From the NCBI GenBank assembly GCA_029098225.1, contig JAQXNX010000023.1:1-64000 (forward strand): DNA of 64,000 nt, read 5' to 3'. Positions 45,212 through 54,155 of the stretch are shown piece after piece; position 1 is the first letter of the stretch; the number at the start of each line of letters is the position of its first letter. A program made the position numbers and the translations under genes. Source of the DNA: Spirochaetales bacterium (GTDB lineage: Bacteria > Spirochaetota > Spirochaetia > Treponematales > Treponemataceae). A model generated the notes under the pieces. It was not told the origin of the DNA and did not search any database. It saw nothing but the letters and a program-made list of their open reading frames with translations.

Positions 45212-45895
45212 TTATCCATTGTTAAGCTTTAATTCGGCTTCACTTGCACGAAGGTAAACAGGACCATCATAATCTTCTAAAGGCTTTTCGTTATTTTCTA
45301 TCATCTTTTCTGCAAGCCTTATAAGGGATTCTGATGTGTTGAAAGAAAATTCGGGCGCAAAGAATTTATGAGTTTTATCCTGAGCGCAAAGCAATTCATA
45401 TAATTTTTTATTATCTGGTCCAAGAATCCAGAATTCTTCGTTATCTGCAAATTCCGATATTTTTGAAATTATATTTTCTACCGGATAATCATCGTCCTTT
45501 AAAAGTACTTTGGAGTTATTAAAAATAGAGCTGTAAAATTTTCCTTTGTTTGCATCTATGCAGGAAATTACATTTTTGCCTGTCTGTAAAAAAGGCTCCG
45601 CATATACTTTAAGAGAAGAAAGTCCAAAGCATGGAATATTGTAAGCAAAGGTTAATGCCTTTAGCGCAGAAAGCCCAAGCCTTAAACCTGTAAAGCTTCC
45701 CGGTCCGATAGTTACTGCAGAATAATTTAATTCAGAAACATTTATTCCGGCAAGCGAAAGAGCATTTTGTAATGCAGGAACAATCATTTCTGATTGACGC
45801 ATTCCTATATCAAAAGTTGTGAATATTTTTCCTTTCTCAGTTTCAACTCCAATTGAAAATTTTGAAACTGCACAATCCAATGCCAGTATATTCAT
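45212..45895 (-). CDS. tsaB: tRNA t6A biosynthesis protein TsaB
   Basis: 227 residues; N-terminal ILALDCAVSKFSIGV (ASKHA fold) and the TsaB signature TIGPGSFTGLRLGLSALKAL. Partner of TsaD and TsaE in making N6-threonylcarbamoyladenosine at A37. Lies 8 bp after tsaE. tsaD is not in the window. Converges on csrA with 31 bp between. Confidence 0.95.
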   Translation of the reverse strand: MNILALDCAVSKFSIGVETEKGKIFTTFDIGMRQSEMIVPALQNALSLAGINVSELNYSAVTIGPGSFTGLRLGLSALKALTFAYNIPCFGLSSLKVYAEPFLQTGKNVISCIDANKGKFYSSIFNNSKVLLKDDDYPVENIISKISEFADNEEFWILGPDNKKLYELLCAQDKTHKFFAPEFSFNTSESLIRLAEKMIENNEKPLEDYDGPVYLRASEAELKLNNG

Positions 45896-45903
45896 AAAAA
45901 GTC

Positions 45904-46338
45904 CTATTTTATTTCGCTGTGATTCCAGTTTTCTATTTCTATTTTTCTGCTTCCATCATCCTGCGGAGTAAGTCGTATAATTATTGTGGAAGAGGGAAGC
46001 TCATCCATAATTTTTTCGCTCCATTCAATAAGGCTTACACCATCGCCGTAAATCATATCATCTGTTCCAAGATTTATAAAATCTTCTGTGCCTTCAAGTC
46101 TGTAAACATCCATGTGGTATAAAGGCATTTTTCCATAATATTCACTTATGAGACAAAAGGTAGGACTGGTTATTTCTTCTTCAATTCCAAGTGCAAGTGC
46201 AATGCCTTTTGTAATTGTTGTCTTTCCTGCTGCAAGAGTTCCCTGCAGAGCAATTACATCGCCTTTCTGGAGTAATGAACCGATTTTTTTTCCTAATTCA
46301 ATTGTTTCTTCTGCAGAAGAAGTGTAGAACGTTAACAA
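45904..46338 (-). CDS. tsaE: tRNA t6A biosynthesis ATPase TsaE
   Basis: 144 residues; P-loop LQGTLAAGKTTITKGIA and SPTFCLISEYYGKMPLYHMDVYRL, characteristic of TsaE (YjeE). Drives the TsaBDE complex. Start overlaps the preceding small gene by 7 bp. Confidence 0.96.
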   Translation of the reverse strand: MLTFYTSSAEETIELGKKIGSLLQKGDVIALQGTLAAGKTTITKGIALALGIEEEITSPTFCLISEYYGKMPLYHMDVYRLEGTEDFINLGTDDMIYGDGVSLIEWSEKIMDELPSSTIIIRLTPQDDGSRKIEIENWNHSEIK

Positions 46339-46595
46339 GGAAGCCTTCCTTCAAGTTCTTCTGTAAGAATGTATTCTATAAGTGCTTTTTTAACAGGAAT
46401 GAGAGGATAATTAATTGGCTGTAAAAATGAAATTTCTATGATTTTCTTTCCAATCGGGCTGGTTTCAATACTAAAAAAGATTGGTGCATTTTCCTGGCTA
46501 GTTGGTAAATCAAGTATCGCATCGCAAGTATATTTTCGCATGTAAAAAACTTCGCCATGTTCCGGCTTTATGTTTTCAAGTTTTACAACCTTCAT
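46332..46595 (-). CDS. small conserved-looking protein of unknown function
   Basis: 87 residues, no signal peptide or membrane helix. It carries IFFSIETSPIGKKIIEISFL and a Lys/Glu-rich tail. Codons match the neighbours and the 3' end overlaps tsaE, which supports it being real. No ribosome site before the ATG; a TAAAAT nine bases upstream could serve as -10 box. No family recognised. Confidence 0.65.
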   Translation of the reverse strand: MKVVKLENIKPEHGEVFYMRKYTCDAILDLPTSQENAPIFFSIETSPIGKKIIEISFLQPINYPLIPVKKALIEYILTEELEGRLPC

Positions 46596-46658
46596 ATTCT
46601 TACAATTTTACTACAGTAAATCCCTTTTTTCAAGTAATTAAAATTTGCAAAATTTGTT

Positions 46659-47774
46659 CTAAAATTTGTATATTGCAAGATAAATTTTATTTCTGGACTT
46701 TGTAGAAATTCGAAGAAACTGAATATGAAGCGCAAAATTTCCATTCTGAAGTTTTCTTGTCTTTTTTATAATTCCTACAATCTTTTCATCAATTCCGTAA
46801 TCAGGAACAGTAACACTTATATTTTGTCCTTCTTTAATAGGAAGTGTAGTCTGAATACAGCAGCCGCCACCCGAAATATTTGTCATTTTTCCGGTGTATT
46901 TTTTTTCGGAAAAAATGTATTTTTCTTCTTCTTTCTGTGCAGATTTATTTACTGTAAGCGGATAAAAATCGCACTGAACATCAATAAAGTCTCTTTTAAA
47001 ATGGCGCTGAGCCTGAGAAATTAAATGATCTGTGTGAGTAAGATACATTAAATAATTTTTGTCAGGAGTTTCTTCATAACGAACAACTCTGGAAACAAGG
47101 TTATATGCAAGCCCTTCTTTTGTTTTGTAAGTAAAACGCTGCTTACTTAAAGGTTCAGGTTTTTGCGGAGAATTATAAATGAAAGGCGGAACTGCAACAA
47201 TAAAAAAGTCCTTTGTAATTTTTTCTATTTTTAAAGGATAAAGTTCACCGTTCATATTTATAAATGTAATATTCAGGCCAACAGTCATTTGTCTGGTTGA
47301 AGAAATTTGCTTTCCCTGAGCAGCAAGTAATTCGAGCTTATATAAAATTACAAAAAAATCATTTATCTGATTTTCATCAAAACTGTTCGTTTCTTTTGCA
47401 AGATTAAAAGCCTGCCGGAATAAATCTGTAATTTCGGCATTTGATTTTATAAGATATCTTATATTATTGCATTCTGTAATCTTACATATTTCCCATAAGA
47501 TTTTTTCATCTTCTTTTGTAAAGTGATTATGCTTACAGAGCTTTTCTACATCGTCTCTTTTTGTTTTTCTATTCTTTTGTTTTTCTATATATTTTTCAGA
47601 TTTAAAATAGGAACTGATAGCCTTATAAATAAAAAAAGCAACTGAAAGAATTAAAATAAAAATAACCAGCAGCATTATTATGAGGAAAATTGGAGCAGTT
47701 TGTCTTGCTTCTAAAGGAGAACCTGAACCACCTTGAAAACTTTTTGCTGCAGCTTTAATAATGTAGCTTTTCAT
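46659..47774 (-). CDS. membrane-anchored PilZ-domain protein
   Basis: 371 residues. One N-terminal membrane helix (about 28-50) followed by a helical region, a YcgR-N-like beta domain (about 160-250) and a C-terminal PilZ domain with both c-di-GMP motifs: RxxxR at Arg257-Arg261 and NxSxxG at Asn299-Ser301-Gly304. A c-di-GMP receptor is therefore likely. GGAGG stands six bases before the ATG. Location downstream of fliD and the flagellin genes suggests a role in motility control, which is inference. Confidence 0.88.
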   Translation of the reverse strand: MKSYIIKAAAKSFQGGSGSPLEARQTAPIFLIIMLLVIFILILSVAFFIYKAISSYFKSEKYIEKQKNRKTKRDDVEKLCKHNHFTKEDEKILWEICKITECNNIRYLIKSNAEITDLFRQAFNLAKETNSFDENQINDFFVILYKLELLAAQGKQISSTRQMTVGLNITFINMNGELYPLKIEKITKDFFIVAVPPFIYNSPQKPEPLSKQRFTYKTKEGLAYNLVSRVVRYEETPDKNYLMYLTHTDHLISQAQRHFKRDFIDVQCDFYPLTVNKSAQKEEEKYIFSEKKYTGKMTNISGGGCCIQTTLPIKEGQNISVTVPDYGIDEKIVGIIKKTRKLQNGNFALHIQFLRISTKSRNKIYLAIYKF

Positions 47775-47812
47775 AGGAACCTCCCGTACAATCTGTCGTG
47801 ATTTTTTTTATT

Positions 47813-48406
47813 TTAAAAATTCTTTAACGCTTTAGAAATTGCTTCAAGACGAGGACAAATTTCATATTCAGACAAATCGCCTATCATTACAGTGTCGTTG
47901 TTTTGGAGCGCGTCTTCAAAATCTTTAAGAATAGGAGAGAAGTCTGCAAAAAAATCTTTAAACGACATTCCGTTTAAGGTTGTCTGTGTAAAAGTGTCCG
48001 GGAATAAACTTGCAAGTGTTGCAATATGACAGAACTGGTCAATACTGTCTGCAAGTTTTTTGATTGCTTCGCTTACTTCAAGATTTTTGTTGCTTTGTAA
48101 AGCCATAGGAACATTCTGCATCTGCTCTGCAAGCGTTTCAAAAAGTTCAGAAAGCTTATTGAAGGATTCTTTTATATCATTTTGAGTAATAACAGAAAAT
48201 TCGAACTTTGTATTTTTTTCAAGAGGCTTTGAAGCTTCTTCATCAAAAGAGTCGGCTGTAATATTTTTTCCGTTTATTATAATTCCAATTACTGCAGCCT
48301 GATTCTCTTCGCATGTTTTCTCAAAGGAATGAAGTACATCTCCAATTGTCTGTTCTCCTTCAAGCTGAACATCTACATTCTGCCCGTTTATATAAAACTC
48401 TATCAT
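47813..48406 (-). CDS. unknown protein encoded downstream of fliD
   Basis: 197 residues from the ATG at 48406, preceded by GAGGGG; a start at 48418 would overlap the fliD stop and lacks a site. N-terminal ~65 residues read like a small beta-grasp (EFYINGQNVDVQLEGEQTIG, then IGIIINGKNI) and the rest is helical with conserved-looking NGMSFKDFFADFSPIL. Lies in the place where fliS is common, but the sequence is not FliS. A flagellar chaperone is possible by position only. Confidence 0.6.
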   Translation of the reverse strand: MIEFYINGQNVDVQLEGEQTIGDVLHSFEKTCEENQAAVIGIIINGKNITADSFDEEASKPLEKNTKFEFSVITQNDIKESFNKLSELFETLAEQMQNVPMALQSNKNLEVSEAIKKLADSIDQFCHIATLASLFPDTFTQTTLNGMSFKDFFADFSPILKDFEDALQNNDTVMIGDLSEYEICPRLEAISKALKNF

Positions 48407-48417
48407 AATTCCCCTCA

Positions 48418-50496
48418 TTAATTATTATTTCTTTGATTTTGTCTTGTAAAATTATTAATTGTAGTCTGCTGACTTTCCAGACTGTTTAAAGAACCTTCCA
48501 TCTGACTGTATTTTTGTCTAAGCTGAGCTTCTTTTTCATCCATCTGAGATTCAAGTTTTGTAATTCTTGTTTCAGAGCTTTTAATTTTTGAATCTAATGT
48601 GGAAGTTTTTAACGAAAGAATTCCACCTGTCTGAGTATAAGCGGAAATCTGCTTATCGAGCTTATAGGCAATTCCAGAATCTACAATTAAATCACCATCG
48701 GAGTCAAAACCAAAAAGCTGCCTGATATCATCAAGATGATTTTCTATTGCATTGTCGAGTTTCTTTTCGTCAATTTCAAGATAGCCGCGTAATTTACTTT
48801 GAGAATAGCCGCCTGAAAAACCTGATGCATTTGTTCCAATTCCAATCTGCGATAACTGATTAATCTGTGCGTAATCAGAAAAATTATAGCCCGAAACAAG
48901 AATTGTCTGCATATTGCTTTTTATGTTTGTTAAAGAAAAATCTGTAGAGAACATTCCAAGCTTTTTATATTCAGCTTCTTTTTCGGAATCTGTAAGATAA
49001 TCAAGCTCTTCTATTAATTCATTTTTGTTTTGAGAAAGAATATTAATTTCTGCAACTGCCTGATTGTAATAACCGACAAATTCAATAATTGCATTTTTAG
49101 AAGCTTCTTTATCTGGTGCTACAGAAATAGTTGCTGTCTTTTCGGTGCGGTCATGAACGTTTAATGTAATTTCGGGAATGACGTCATCTATTTTATTTGA
49201 AGGCCGAGTAATTGTAATGCCTTCATATTTTATAATTGCGTCGTCGGCCTGAGAAATAGGGTGGGCTGGTCCATATCCCAAATCTTCACTTGGATTCATA
49301 GCTGTAAGATTAGAAATTTCCAGTGAATATCCTGTATTTGTATTTGCAATTGCTATGGCTTTAATTCCGTCATATTCTGCAAGATTGATATCTACATCAT
49401 GAGTTGTTTTATCCAGAAGATTTTTTACAGTAATTTCTTTTTCGCTTCCATCTTCCATAATTGCAAGAATTACAGTTTCTGATTGAATTATATCCAGCGG
49501 CTCTGGAGGTACAGGCGGTAAATCAAGAGTTGTATCTGACTGGGAATTTTCAATTGTAATTCCTGCAAATTCTGCAGAGCCGGAATCTGGCAATTCCGGC
49601 TGTAAAAGACTGCGGTTTATTTCTTCTGTAATGTCGGTTTCTTCAATTGCTTTAATTGTGAATGTTACATGAAGCCCGTCTGTATTTGTTACTTTAGCAG
49701 GTATTTCTATCTGGTATGCACCTCTTGGTTCTACCTTTACAGTTTCTTCAAGAAATTCTGCATTGGAGAAGGAGAGGGAAGGCATATATATATTATCTTC
49801 TGCTGTGATTTTTTGTACAGCTGTTGTTTGCAAAGGTTTTAAATCTTCCTGAGAATTCTGTAATGTTATTGCATTTGATTTTATTTTTGCAATCATTCCG
49901 GAATCAAATGCCAGAGTTTTTGCGGCATTTTCAAAAATAAGTTTATTTTCTTTTCCTGTTTGAACTGCTTCTATAAGAAGTGCTTTTTTACCGGCACTGG
50001 CTCCTATTACAGAAGATTTTATTATTCCGTTTCCGCGTTTATTAAGGCTGTTGGCAAAATCTTTTACGCTTCCGCCTTTCCAGTTAAAAGAGACAGTTTT
50101 TTCACCAACTTTATAAACATAGTTTCCTGCGGGAATTTTATAGTCGGCAGCCAGATCATCAGATAAAAATCTGTCCGAAGCTGCAGCCTGAATTACGTCT
50201 ACTTTAAATGATTGAATATCTGCGCTTCTTGTAGCTTCTGCGGTAATTGAGTTTTCCTGGCTTGATGAAGTAATTTTGCTGTTAAAAGGATTTTCATAAG
50301 AGTACAAATTTTTTGTTTTGTCTCTAAGAGTTGTGAGTTTCGAATTTACATCTCTCCAGGCATCTTTTTCAGCTTTATACGTTTCTAACTGTTTTTGTTC
50401 TCTTGTAAGTGGAATTCTTTCCACCTGCATAAGTTTTTCGACAGTATCATTTGTATTATACTGATCTGTAACACCTGGTATATTCAGTCCTGCCAT
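48418..50496 (-). CDS. fliD: flagellar filament cap protein
   Basis: 692 residues. N-terminal MAGLNIPGVTDQYNTNDTVE and MQVERIPLTREQKQLE match spirochaetal FliD; the central D2-D3 domains are long with an acidic/proline-rich loop, and the C-terminus has LDSKIKSSETRITKLESQM coiled coil. Caps the filament and guides flagellin assembly. Two bases after flaG, so one message. Confidence 0.95.
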   Translation of the reverse strand: MAGLNIPGVTDQYNTNDTVEKLMQVERIPLTREQKQLETYKAEKDAWRDVNSKLTTLRDKTKNLYSYENPFNSKITSSSQENSITAEATRSADIQSFKVDVIQAAASDRFLSDDLAADYKIPAGNYVYKVGEKTVSFNWKGGSVKDFANSLNKRGNGIIKSSVIGASAGKKALLIEAVQTGKENKLIFENAAKTLAFDSGMIAKIKSNAITLQNSQEDLKPLQTTAVQKITAEDNIYMPSLSFSNAEFLEETVKVEPRGAYQIEIPAKVTNTDGLHVTFTIKAIEETDITEEINRSLLQPELPDSGSAEFAGITIENSQSDTTLDLPPVPPEPLDIIQSETVILAIMEDGSEKEITVKNLLDKTTHDVDINLAEYDGIKAIAIANTNTGYSLEISNLTAMNPSEDLGYGPAHPISQADDAIIKYEGITITRPSNKIDDVIPEITLNVHDRTEKTATISVAPDKEASKNAIIEFVGYYNQAVAEINILSQNKNELIEELDYLTDSEKEAEYKKLGMFSTDFSLTNIKSNMQTILVSGYNFSDYAQINQLSQIGIGTNASGFSGGYSQSKLRGYLEIDEKKLDNAIENHLDDIRQLFGFDSDGDLIVDSGIAYKLDKQISAYTQTGGILSLKTSTLDSKIKSSETRITKLESQMDEKEAQLRQKYSQMEGSLNSLESQQTTINNFTRQNQRNNN

Positions 50497-50498
50497 GT

Positions 50499-50891
50499 TT
50501 AAACTACTTCATCAAATATATTGCCGATTGCTTTCCTAAGTCTAAGCTTCAGTTTCTGCATATCTTCAGACGGAATCTGTTTTACAACCTGATTTGTAGA
50601 AGAATCTACAATAGAAACAACTACGCTGCCAAGTTCCTTATTAATGCTGAATTGAAGTTTGTTACCAGCTACCATTTCAGACATTTTCTGAAGCTCCTGA
50701 ACACTTGCTTTTGTTTCTGCAAGAACCTGTTCGAGAGTCTGTGCTACCTGAGCTCCTGTGGGCGTAATGGACTGATGTACAATTGCAGCTTGAGACTGCT
50801 GTACATTCGGACTTTTTACACTTACTGAATTATAAAGAGTTTGGCCATCCATTGCCACATGAACCATAGAATTCTGAGTAATAGTATTCAT
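50499..50891 (-). CDS. flaG: FlaG-family flagellar protein
   Basis: 130 residues; the C-terminal FlaG domain is clear (KLQFSINKELGSVVVSIVD, then VVKQIPSEDMQKLKLRLRKA). FlaG affects filament length in other bacteria. AAGGAGGAG precedes the ATG. It leads the flaG-fliD unit and is preceded by a hairpin (50910-50927) and the terminator of the flagellin gene. Confidence 0.92.
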   Translation of the reverse strand: MNTITQNSMVHVAMDGQTLYNSVSVKSPNVQQSQAAIVHQSITPTGAQVAQTLEQVLAETKASVQELQKMSEMVAGNKLQFSINKELGSVVVSIVDSSTNQVVKQIPSEDMQKLKLRLRKAIGNIFDEVV

Positions 50892-50909
50892 AGTTCTCCT
50901 CCTTGATTA

Positions 50910-50927
50910 TGCGCCACGAATGGCGCA
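50910..50927 (-). other. hairpin just upstream of flaG ribosome site
   Basis: TGCGCCA-TTCG-TGGCGCA on the minus strand: 7-bp stem with a UUCG loop, about 10 bases before the AAGGAGG of flaG. Could shield or present the ribosome site. Confidence 0.5.
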
Positions 50928-50946
50928 ATCTTACAATGAAAAAGAA

Positions 50947-50978
50947 GAAAGGGGGGCGCACCCCTTTCTTTTTTTTTT
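50947..50978. terminator. terminator between flagellin gene and flaG
   Basis: GAAAGGGG (50947-50954) pairs with CCCCTTTC (50961-50968) with T-runs on both flanks. Confidence 0.7.
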
Positions 50979-51050
50979 GCTAAAAACCAAAAAGATGACA
51001 TCCAGCTATCTCTTTGATTCTTAATTAGAAATTAGGCCTAATTTCTAGTT

Positions 51051-51899
51051 CTAACGCAAAAGTGCCAATACAGTTTCTGACTGTGAGTTAGCCTGTGCGA
51101 GCATTGCAGTACCAGCTTGTGTGAGAATCTGGTTCTTTGTGAATTCAACCATTTCAGAAGCCATATCTGTATCGCGGATGCGGCTTTCTGCTGCCTGGGT
51201 GTTTTCAGCTGCAATATTTACACCTTTTGCTGCCATTTCGAAACGGTTCTGGTATGCACCAAGATCCGCTCTCTGCTTTGATACAGTGGTCAATGCTGAG
51301 TCAACAGCTGCAAGAGTCATATTAGCTTCATCTGGAGAAGAAATAGAAATCTGTTCTTCACCGCCCTGAATACCTTTAAGACCAAGAGCCTGTGCTGTCA
51401 TTGTTCCAATGTATACACGTGCGTTCTGGTCAACGTTTGCACCTACCTGGAACTGCATAATTCTGTCAGATCCTTCGCTAAAGCGTCCAGTAAGCATATT
51501 CATGCCATTGAACTGAGCTACGCTGGCAATGCGGTCAACTTCTGCAACAAGTTGAGATACCTCAACCTGAATCTGCATACGGTCTTCATCGCTGTAGATT
51601 CCGTTTGCTGACTGAACAGCAAGTTCGCGAACACGCTGAAGAATGTCTGTAGTTTCAGCCAAATAACCTTCTGTTGTCTGGATGAAAGAAACACCATTCT
51701 GAATGTTCTTAGAAGCCTGATTCAAGCCACGAATCTGACTGCGCATCTTTTCAGATACTGCAAGTCCTGATGCGTCATCACCGGCACGGTTGATGCGTTC
51801 ACCAGAAGAGAGTTTCTCTATGTTTCTCATGATGTTGTCATTCGAGATGTTTGTCACACGATCAGCATAAAGTGAACTCATGTTGTGATTAATAATCAT
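51051..51899 (-). CDS. flaB: flagellin, FlaB type
   Basis: 282 residues from ATG at 51899, whose CATGGAGGG supplies the ribosome site; the frame continues upstream without one. Conserved flagellin ends: [14 protein letters not shown] with [20 protein letters not shown], and a C-terminus ending [12 protein letters not shown]. It lacks the variable D2-D3 domains, as is usual for spirochaetal FlaB core flagellins, which lie in the periplasm. Near-duplicate of the gene at 52301. Its message has a long leader with strong hairpins. Confidence 0.96.
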   Translation of the reverse strand: MIINHNMSSLYADRVTNISNDNIMRNIEKLSSGERINRAGDDASGLAVSEKMRSQIRGLNQASKNIQNGVSFIQTTEGYLAETTDILQRVRELAVQSANGIYSDEDRMQIQVEVSQLVAEVDRIASVAQFNGMNMLTGRFSEGSDRIMQFQVGANVDQNARVYIGTMTAQALGLKGIQGGEEQISISSPDEANMTLAAVDSALTTVSKQRADLGAYQNRFEMAAKGVNIAAENTQAAESRIRDTDMASEMVEFTKNQILTQAGTAMLAQANSQSETVLALLR

Positions 51900-51908
51900 A
51901 ATTGTGCC

Positions 51909-51976
51909 CTCCATGTTTACTAGGAGTAGAACATCATGTTCTACCCGGGTGAGATTCACCCATCCTGCAGTGTGAA
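51909..51976 (-). promoter_or_regulatory. flaB leader with hairpins and GGA motifs
   Basis: Read on the minus strand: a GCAGGATGG motif sits in a loop closed by TTCAC/GTGAA (51955-51976), with alternative pairing GGGTGA-ATC-TCACCC. Then comes a perfect 9-bp stem GTAGAACAT/ATGTTCTAC (51926-51944), then the ribosome site ATGGAGG (51909-51915), itself a GGA motif. Fits CsrA binding at one site upstream and one over the ribosome site. Confidence 0.55.
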
Positions 51977-52126
51977 GGCTGAATTGATTTTTGCGCCCTC
52001 AATTCAGGTCAAATCCATACAGCAGGAATAGCCCGTCTAAAATTTAAACCGGCTGTTCTTGCTGCCACTCTGCAGTACACAAAGGCACTATGTCAAAGAA
52101 CTAAACGCATTTGACTGCGTTTAACT

Positions 52127-52156
52127 ATTATACTACGATATTTCTAGAAAAGTCAA
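52127..52156 (-). promoter_or_regulatory. sigma70-type promoter of the first-listed flaB
   Basis: TTGACT (52151-52156) and TATAAT (52127-52132) with an 18-bp spacer, giving a leader of about 220 bases to the ATG at 51899. No sigma28 box was found here. Confidence 0.6.
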
Positions 52157-52182
52157 AAAAAAGAGATTTAGGAAATACCGTG

Positions 52183-52241
52183 CAAAAAGGGGAGAAAGAA
52201 ACCCAGTGCGTATTAGCCCTAAGCTTCTCCCACCCCTTTTG
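52183..52241 (-). terminator. terminator of the second flagellin gene
   Basis: AAAAGGGG (52185-52192) pairs with CCCCTTTT (52233-52240), and GAGAA with TTCTC; T-run in the minus direction. Confidence 0.6.
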
Positions 52242-52300
52242 TGAATATTCAGAACTATTGTTCCGAATTATACATTACTATTTGACTAAACTCAAGCAGA

Positions 52301-53161
52301 TTAGCGCAATAAGCTCAAAACATTCTGGCTCTGTGAATTAGCTTGTGCTAACATTGCAGTTCCAGCCTGCTGGAGTACAGAATTCTTTGTGAACTCTACC
52401 ATCTGGCTTGCCATGTCTGTATCACGGATTCTTGATTCTGAAGCCTGTGTATTTTCAGCTGCAATATTCAAGCCTTTTACAGTCATTTCAAGTCTGTTCT
52501 GGTAAGCACCAAGATCTGCTCTCTGCTTGTTGATCTTCTTCAATGCTTCATCAATAGTACCGATTGCACGGTTGGCATCTTCCGGTGTGGCAAGAGAAAT
52601 TTTCTCTTCTGAACTAAGATCACGGATTCCGAGTGCCTGAGCCGACATTGTACCGATGTAAACCTGTACTCTCTGATCCATGTTAGCACCAATATGGAAC
52701 CACATAGAACCAGTTACTACATTTTCTCCGGTTGGCTGTGCAAAACGTCCTGTGAGCATGTTCATTCCGTTGAACTGAGCGGAACTTGCGATACGATCAA
52801 CTTCAGAAACAAGTGCTGAAATTTCAACCTGAATCTGCATACGATCTTCATCAGAATAGATTCCGTTAGATGACTGAACAGCAAGCTCACGAATACGCTG
52901 CATAATGTCAGTTGTTTCCTGGAGGTAACCCTCTGTTGTCTGGATAAAGCTGATACCGTTAGAAGCGTTCTGAGAAGCCTGATTCAAGCCGCGGATCTGG
53001 CTGCGCATCTTTTCAGATACTGCGAGTCCTGAAGCATCATCGCCTGCACGATTGATTCTTTCACCTGATGACAGTTTCTCCATATCTTTGTTGAGATAGA
53101 GACCTGTAACTCCGAGTTGACGATTGGCAAACATTGCCGACATGTTGTGGTTGATAACCAT
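52301..53161 (-). CDS. flaB: flagellin, FlaB type (second copy)
   Basis: 286 residues, strongly similar to the copy at 51051 over the N-terminal ~150 and C-terminal ~100 residues, differing around the short central turn ([16 protein letters not shown]). Starts [14 protein letters not shown] and ends [12 protein letters not shown]. Ribosome site AAGGAGGAA eight bases before the ATG. Driven by a sigma28-type promoter and preceded by a GGA-containing hairpin. Confidence 0.96.
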   Translation of the reverse strand: MVINHNMSAMFANRQLGVTGLYLNKDMEKLSSGERINRAGDDASGLAVSEKMRSQIRGLNQASQNASNGISFIQTTEGYLQETTDIMQRIRELAVQSSNGIYSDEDRMQIQVEISALVSEVDRIASSAQFNGMNMLTGRFAQPTGENVVTGSMWFHIGANMDQRVQVYIGTMSAQALGIRDLSSEEKISLATPEDANRAIGTIDEALKKINKQRADLGAYQNRLEMTVKGLNIAAENTQASESRIRDTDMASQMVEFTKNSVLQQAGTAMLAQANSQSQNVLSLLR

Positions 53162-53165
53162 AGTA

Positions 53166-53204
53166 TTCCTCCTTGGAATGTGTGCAGAAGAATCCTTTCT
53201 TCTG
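53166..53204 (-). promoter_or_regulatory. candidate CsrA sites in the flagellin leader
   Basis: On the minus strand a perfect 7-bp stem CAGAAGA/TCTTCTG (53185-53204) presents the loop AAGGAT, and the ribosome site AAGGAGGAA (53166-53174) follows 10 bases later. Two GGA sites, one in a loop and one over the ribosome site, is the arrangement known for CsrA control of hag in Bacillus. Confidence 0.65.
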
Positions 53205-53317
53205 TTAGTAGAAAACGCAAAAATGCGTAAATGTTGTTTACAAGGCTACACCTACACATTTTTGCTTGAATGCCATTTCCCGTAATTAAACGGCAGAACT
53301 TGGCATCTCTTTGTTGT

Positions 53318-53345
53318 TTATCGGACGGAATACAAATAAACTTTA
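53318..53345 (-). promoter_or_regulatory. sigma28-type promoter of the second flagellin gene
   Basis: TAAA (53342-53345), 16 bp, TCCGATAA (53318-53325) on the minus strand; close to the TAAA-N15-GCCGATAA consensus. Gives a leader of about 150 bases. Confidence 0.75.
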
Positions 53346-53413
53346 ATCTTTTTTTTAAATTTTTTGCTTTTTTTTGCATTTTTTTTACAAAAAAATGCAA
53401 AATTCAGGATTTT

Positions 53414-54064
53414 TTAAAGATTTATCATTTTTTTAAGGGCTTTTACAGCTTTTCCTCTGTGAGAAATCTCATTTTTCTGCTCTGCAGTAAGCTCTGCAAC
53501 GGTTTTATTAAATTCTGGTAAAAATACAATAGGATCGTAGCCAAAGCCGCCGGAACCACTTTGTTTGGAAATATCATCTATAAGAGTGCCTTCAAAAGTT
53601 TCCTGGGCAACAAAAAGTCTGTCTCCGCCGCAATACATTACCATAGCGCAGGTATAATGGCAGGAACGTTCTCCGTGCAGATATTCTCCTTTTGGAAGCT
53701 TGCCGGATTTTATAGCCTGGTTTGTCTGCTCAATAAGAAAAATATTCTGTTCTTCCTGAGAAATTTTTTTTCCATCAGGTTTTCCGTGTATAAATTCCGG
53801 ACCGGCATAGCGTGAAGAATATAGACCCGGTTCGCCGCCTAAGGCATCTACGCAGATTCCTGAGTCATCGGCAATAACAGGGCAGTGTACAATTTCATAC
53901 AAGGCTTTTGCTTTTATAAGACTGTTTTCATAAAAGGTTGTTCCCGTCTCTTCGGGATTAAAATCAATACCTTCGTCTTTTGGAATTAAAATTTCATGCT
54001 CTTTTAAAAGCTCGCACATTTCCTTTTTTTTATGGAGATTTCCAGTTGCTAAATAAATTTTCAT
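53414..54064 (-). CDS. rdgB: XTP/dITP pyrophosphatase (RdgB/HAM1)
   Basis: Hydrolyses non-canonical purine triphosphates (ITP, XTP, dITP). 216 residues from the ATG at 54064; the frame extends 42 bases upstream without a site. Opening IYLATGNLHKKKEM, metal-binding ADDSGICVDALGG, PGLYSSRYAG and GSGGFGYDPIVFLP are standard. A TATAAT ends seven bases before the ATG and no Shine-Dalgarno is seen, so it may be leaderless. Confidence 0.95.
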   Translation of the reverse strand: MKIYLATGNLHKKKEMCELLKEHEILIPKDEGIDFNPEETGTTFYENSLIKAKALYEIVHCPVIADDSGICVDALGGEPGLYSSRYAGPEFIHGKPDGKKISQEEQNIFLIEQTNQAIKSGKLPKGEYLHGERSCHYTCAMVMYCGGDRLFVAQETFEGTLIDDISKQSGSGGFGYDPIVFLPEFNKTVAELTAEQKNEISHRGKAVKALKKMINL

Positions 54065-54071
54065 AATCTGT

Positions 54072-54077
54072 ATTATA
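54072..54077 (-). promoter_or_regulatory. -10 box of rdgB, leaderless arrangement
   Basis: Perfect TATAAT seven bases before the ATG; TTGCCT lies 16 bp further upstream as a possible -35. Confidence 0.55.
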
Positions 54078-54155
54078 TTAAAAAAAATATTCAAGGCAAG
54101 TACCATTTAAAAAAACAGAAGAGCTTAAGTAAAAGCTCCTCTGTTTGAAAAAAAA

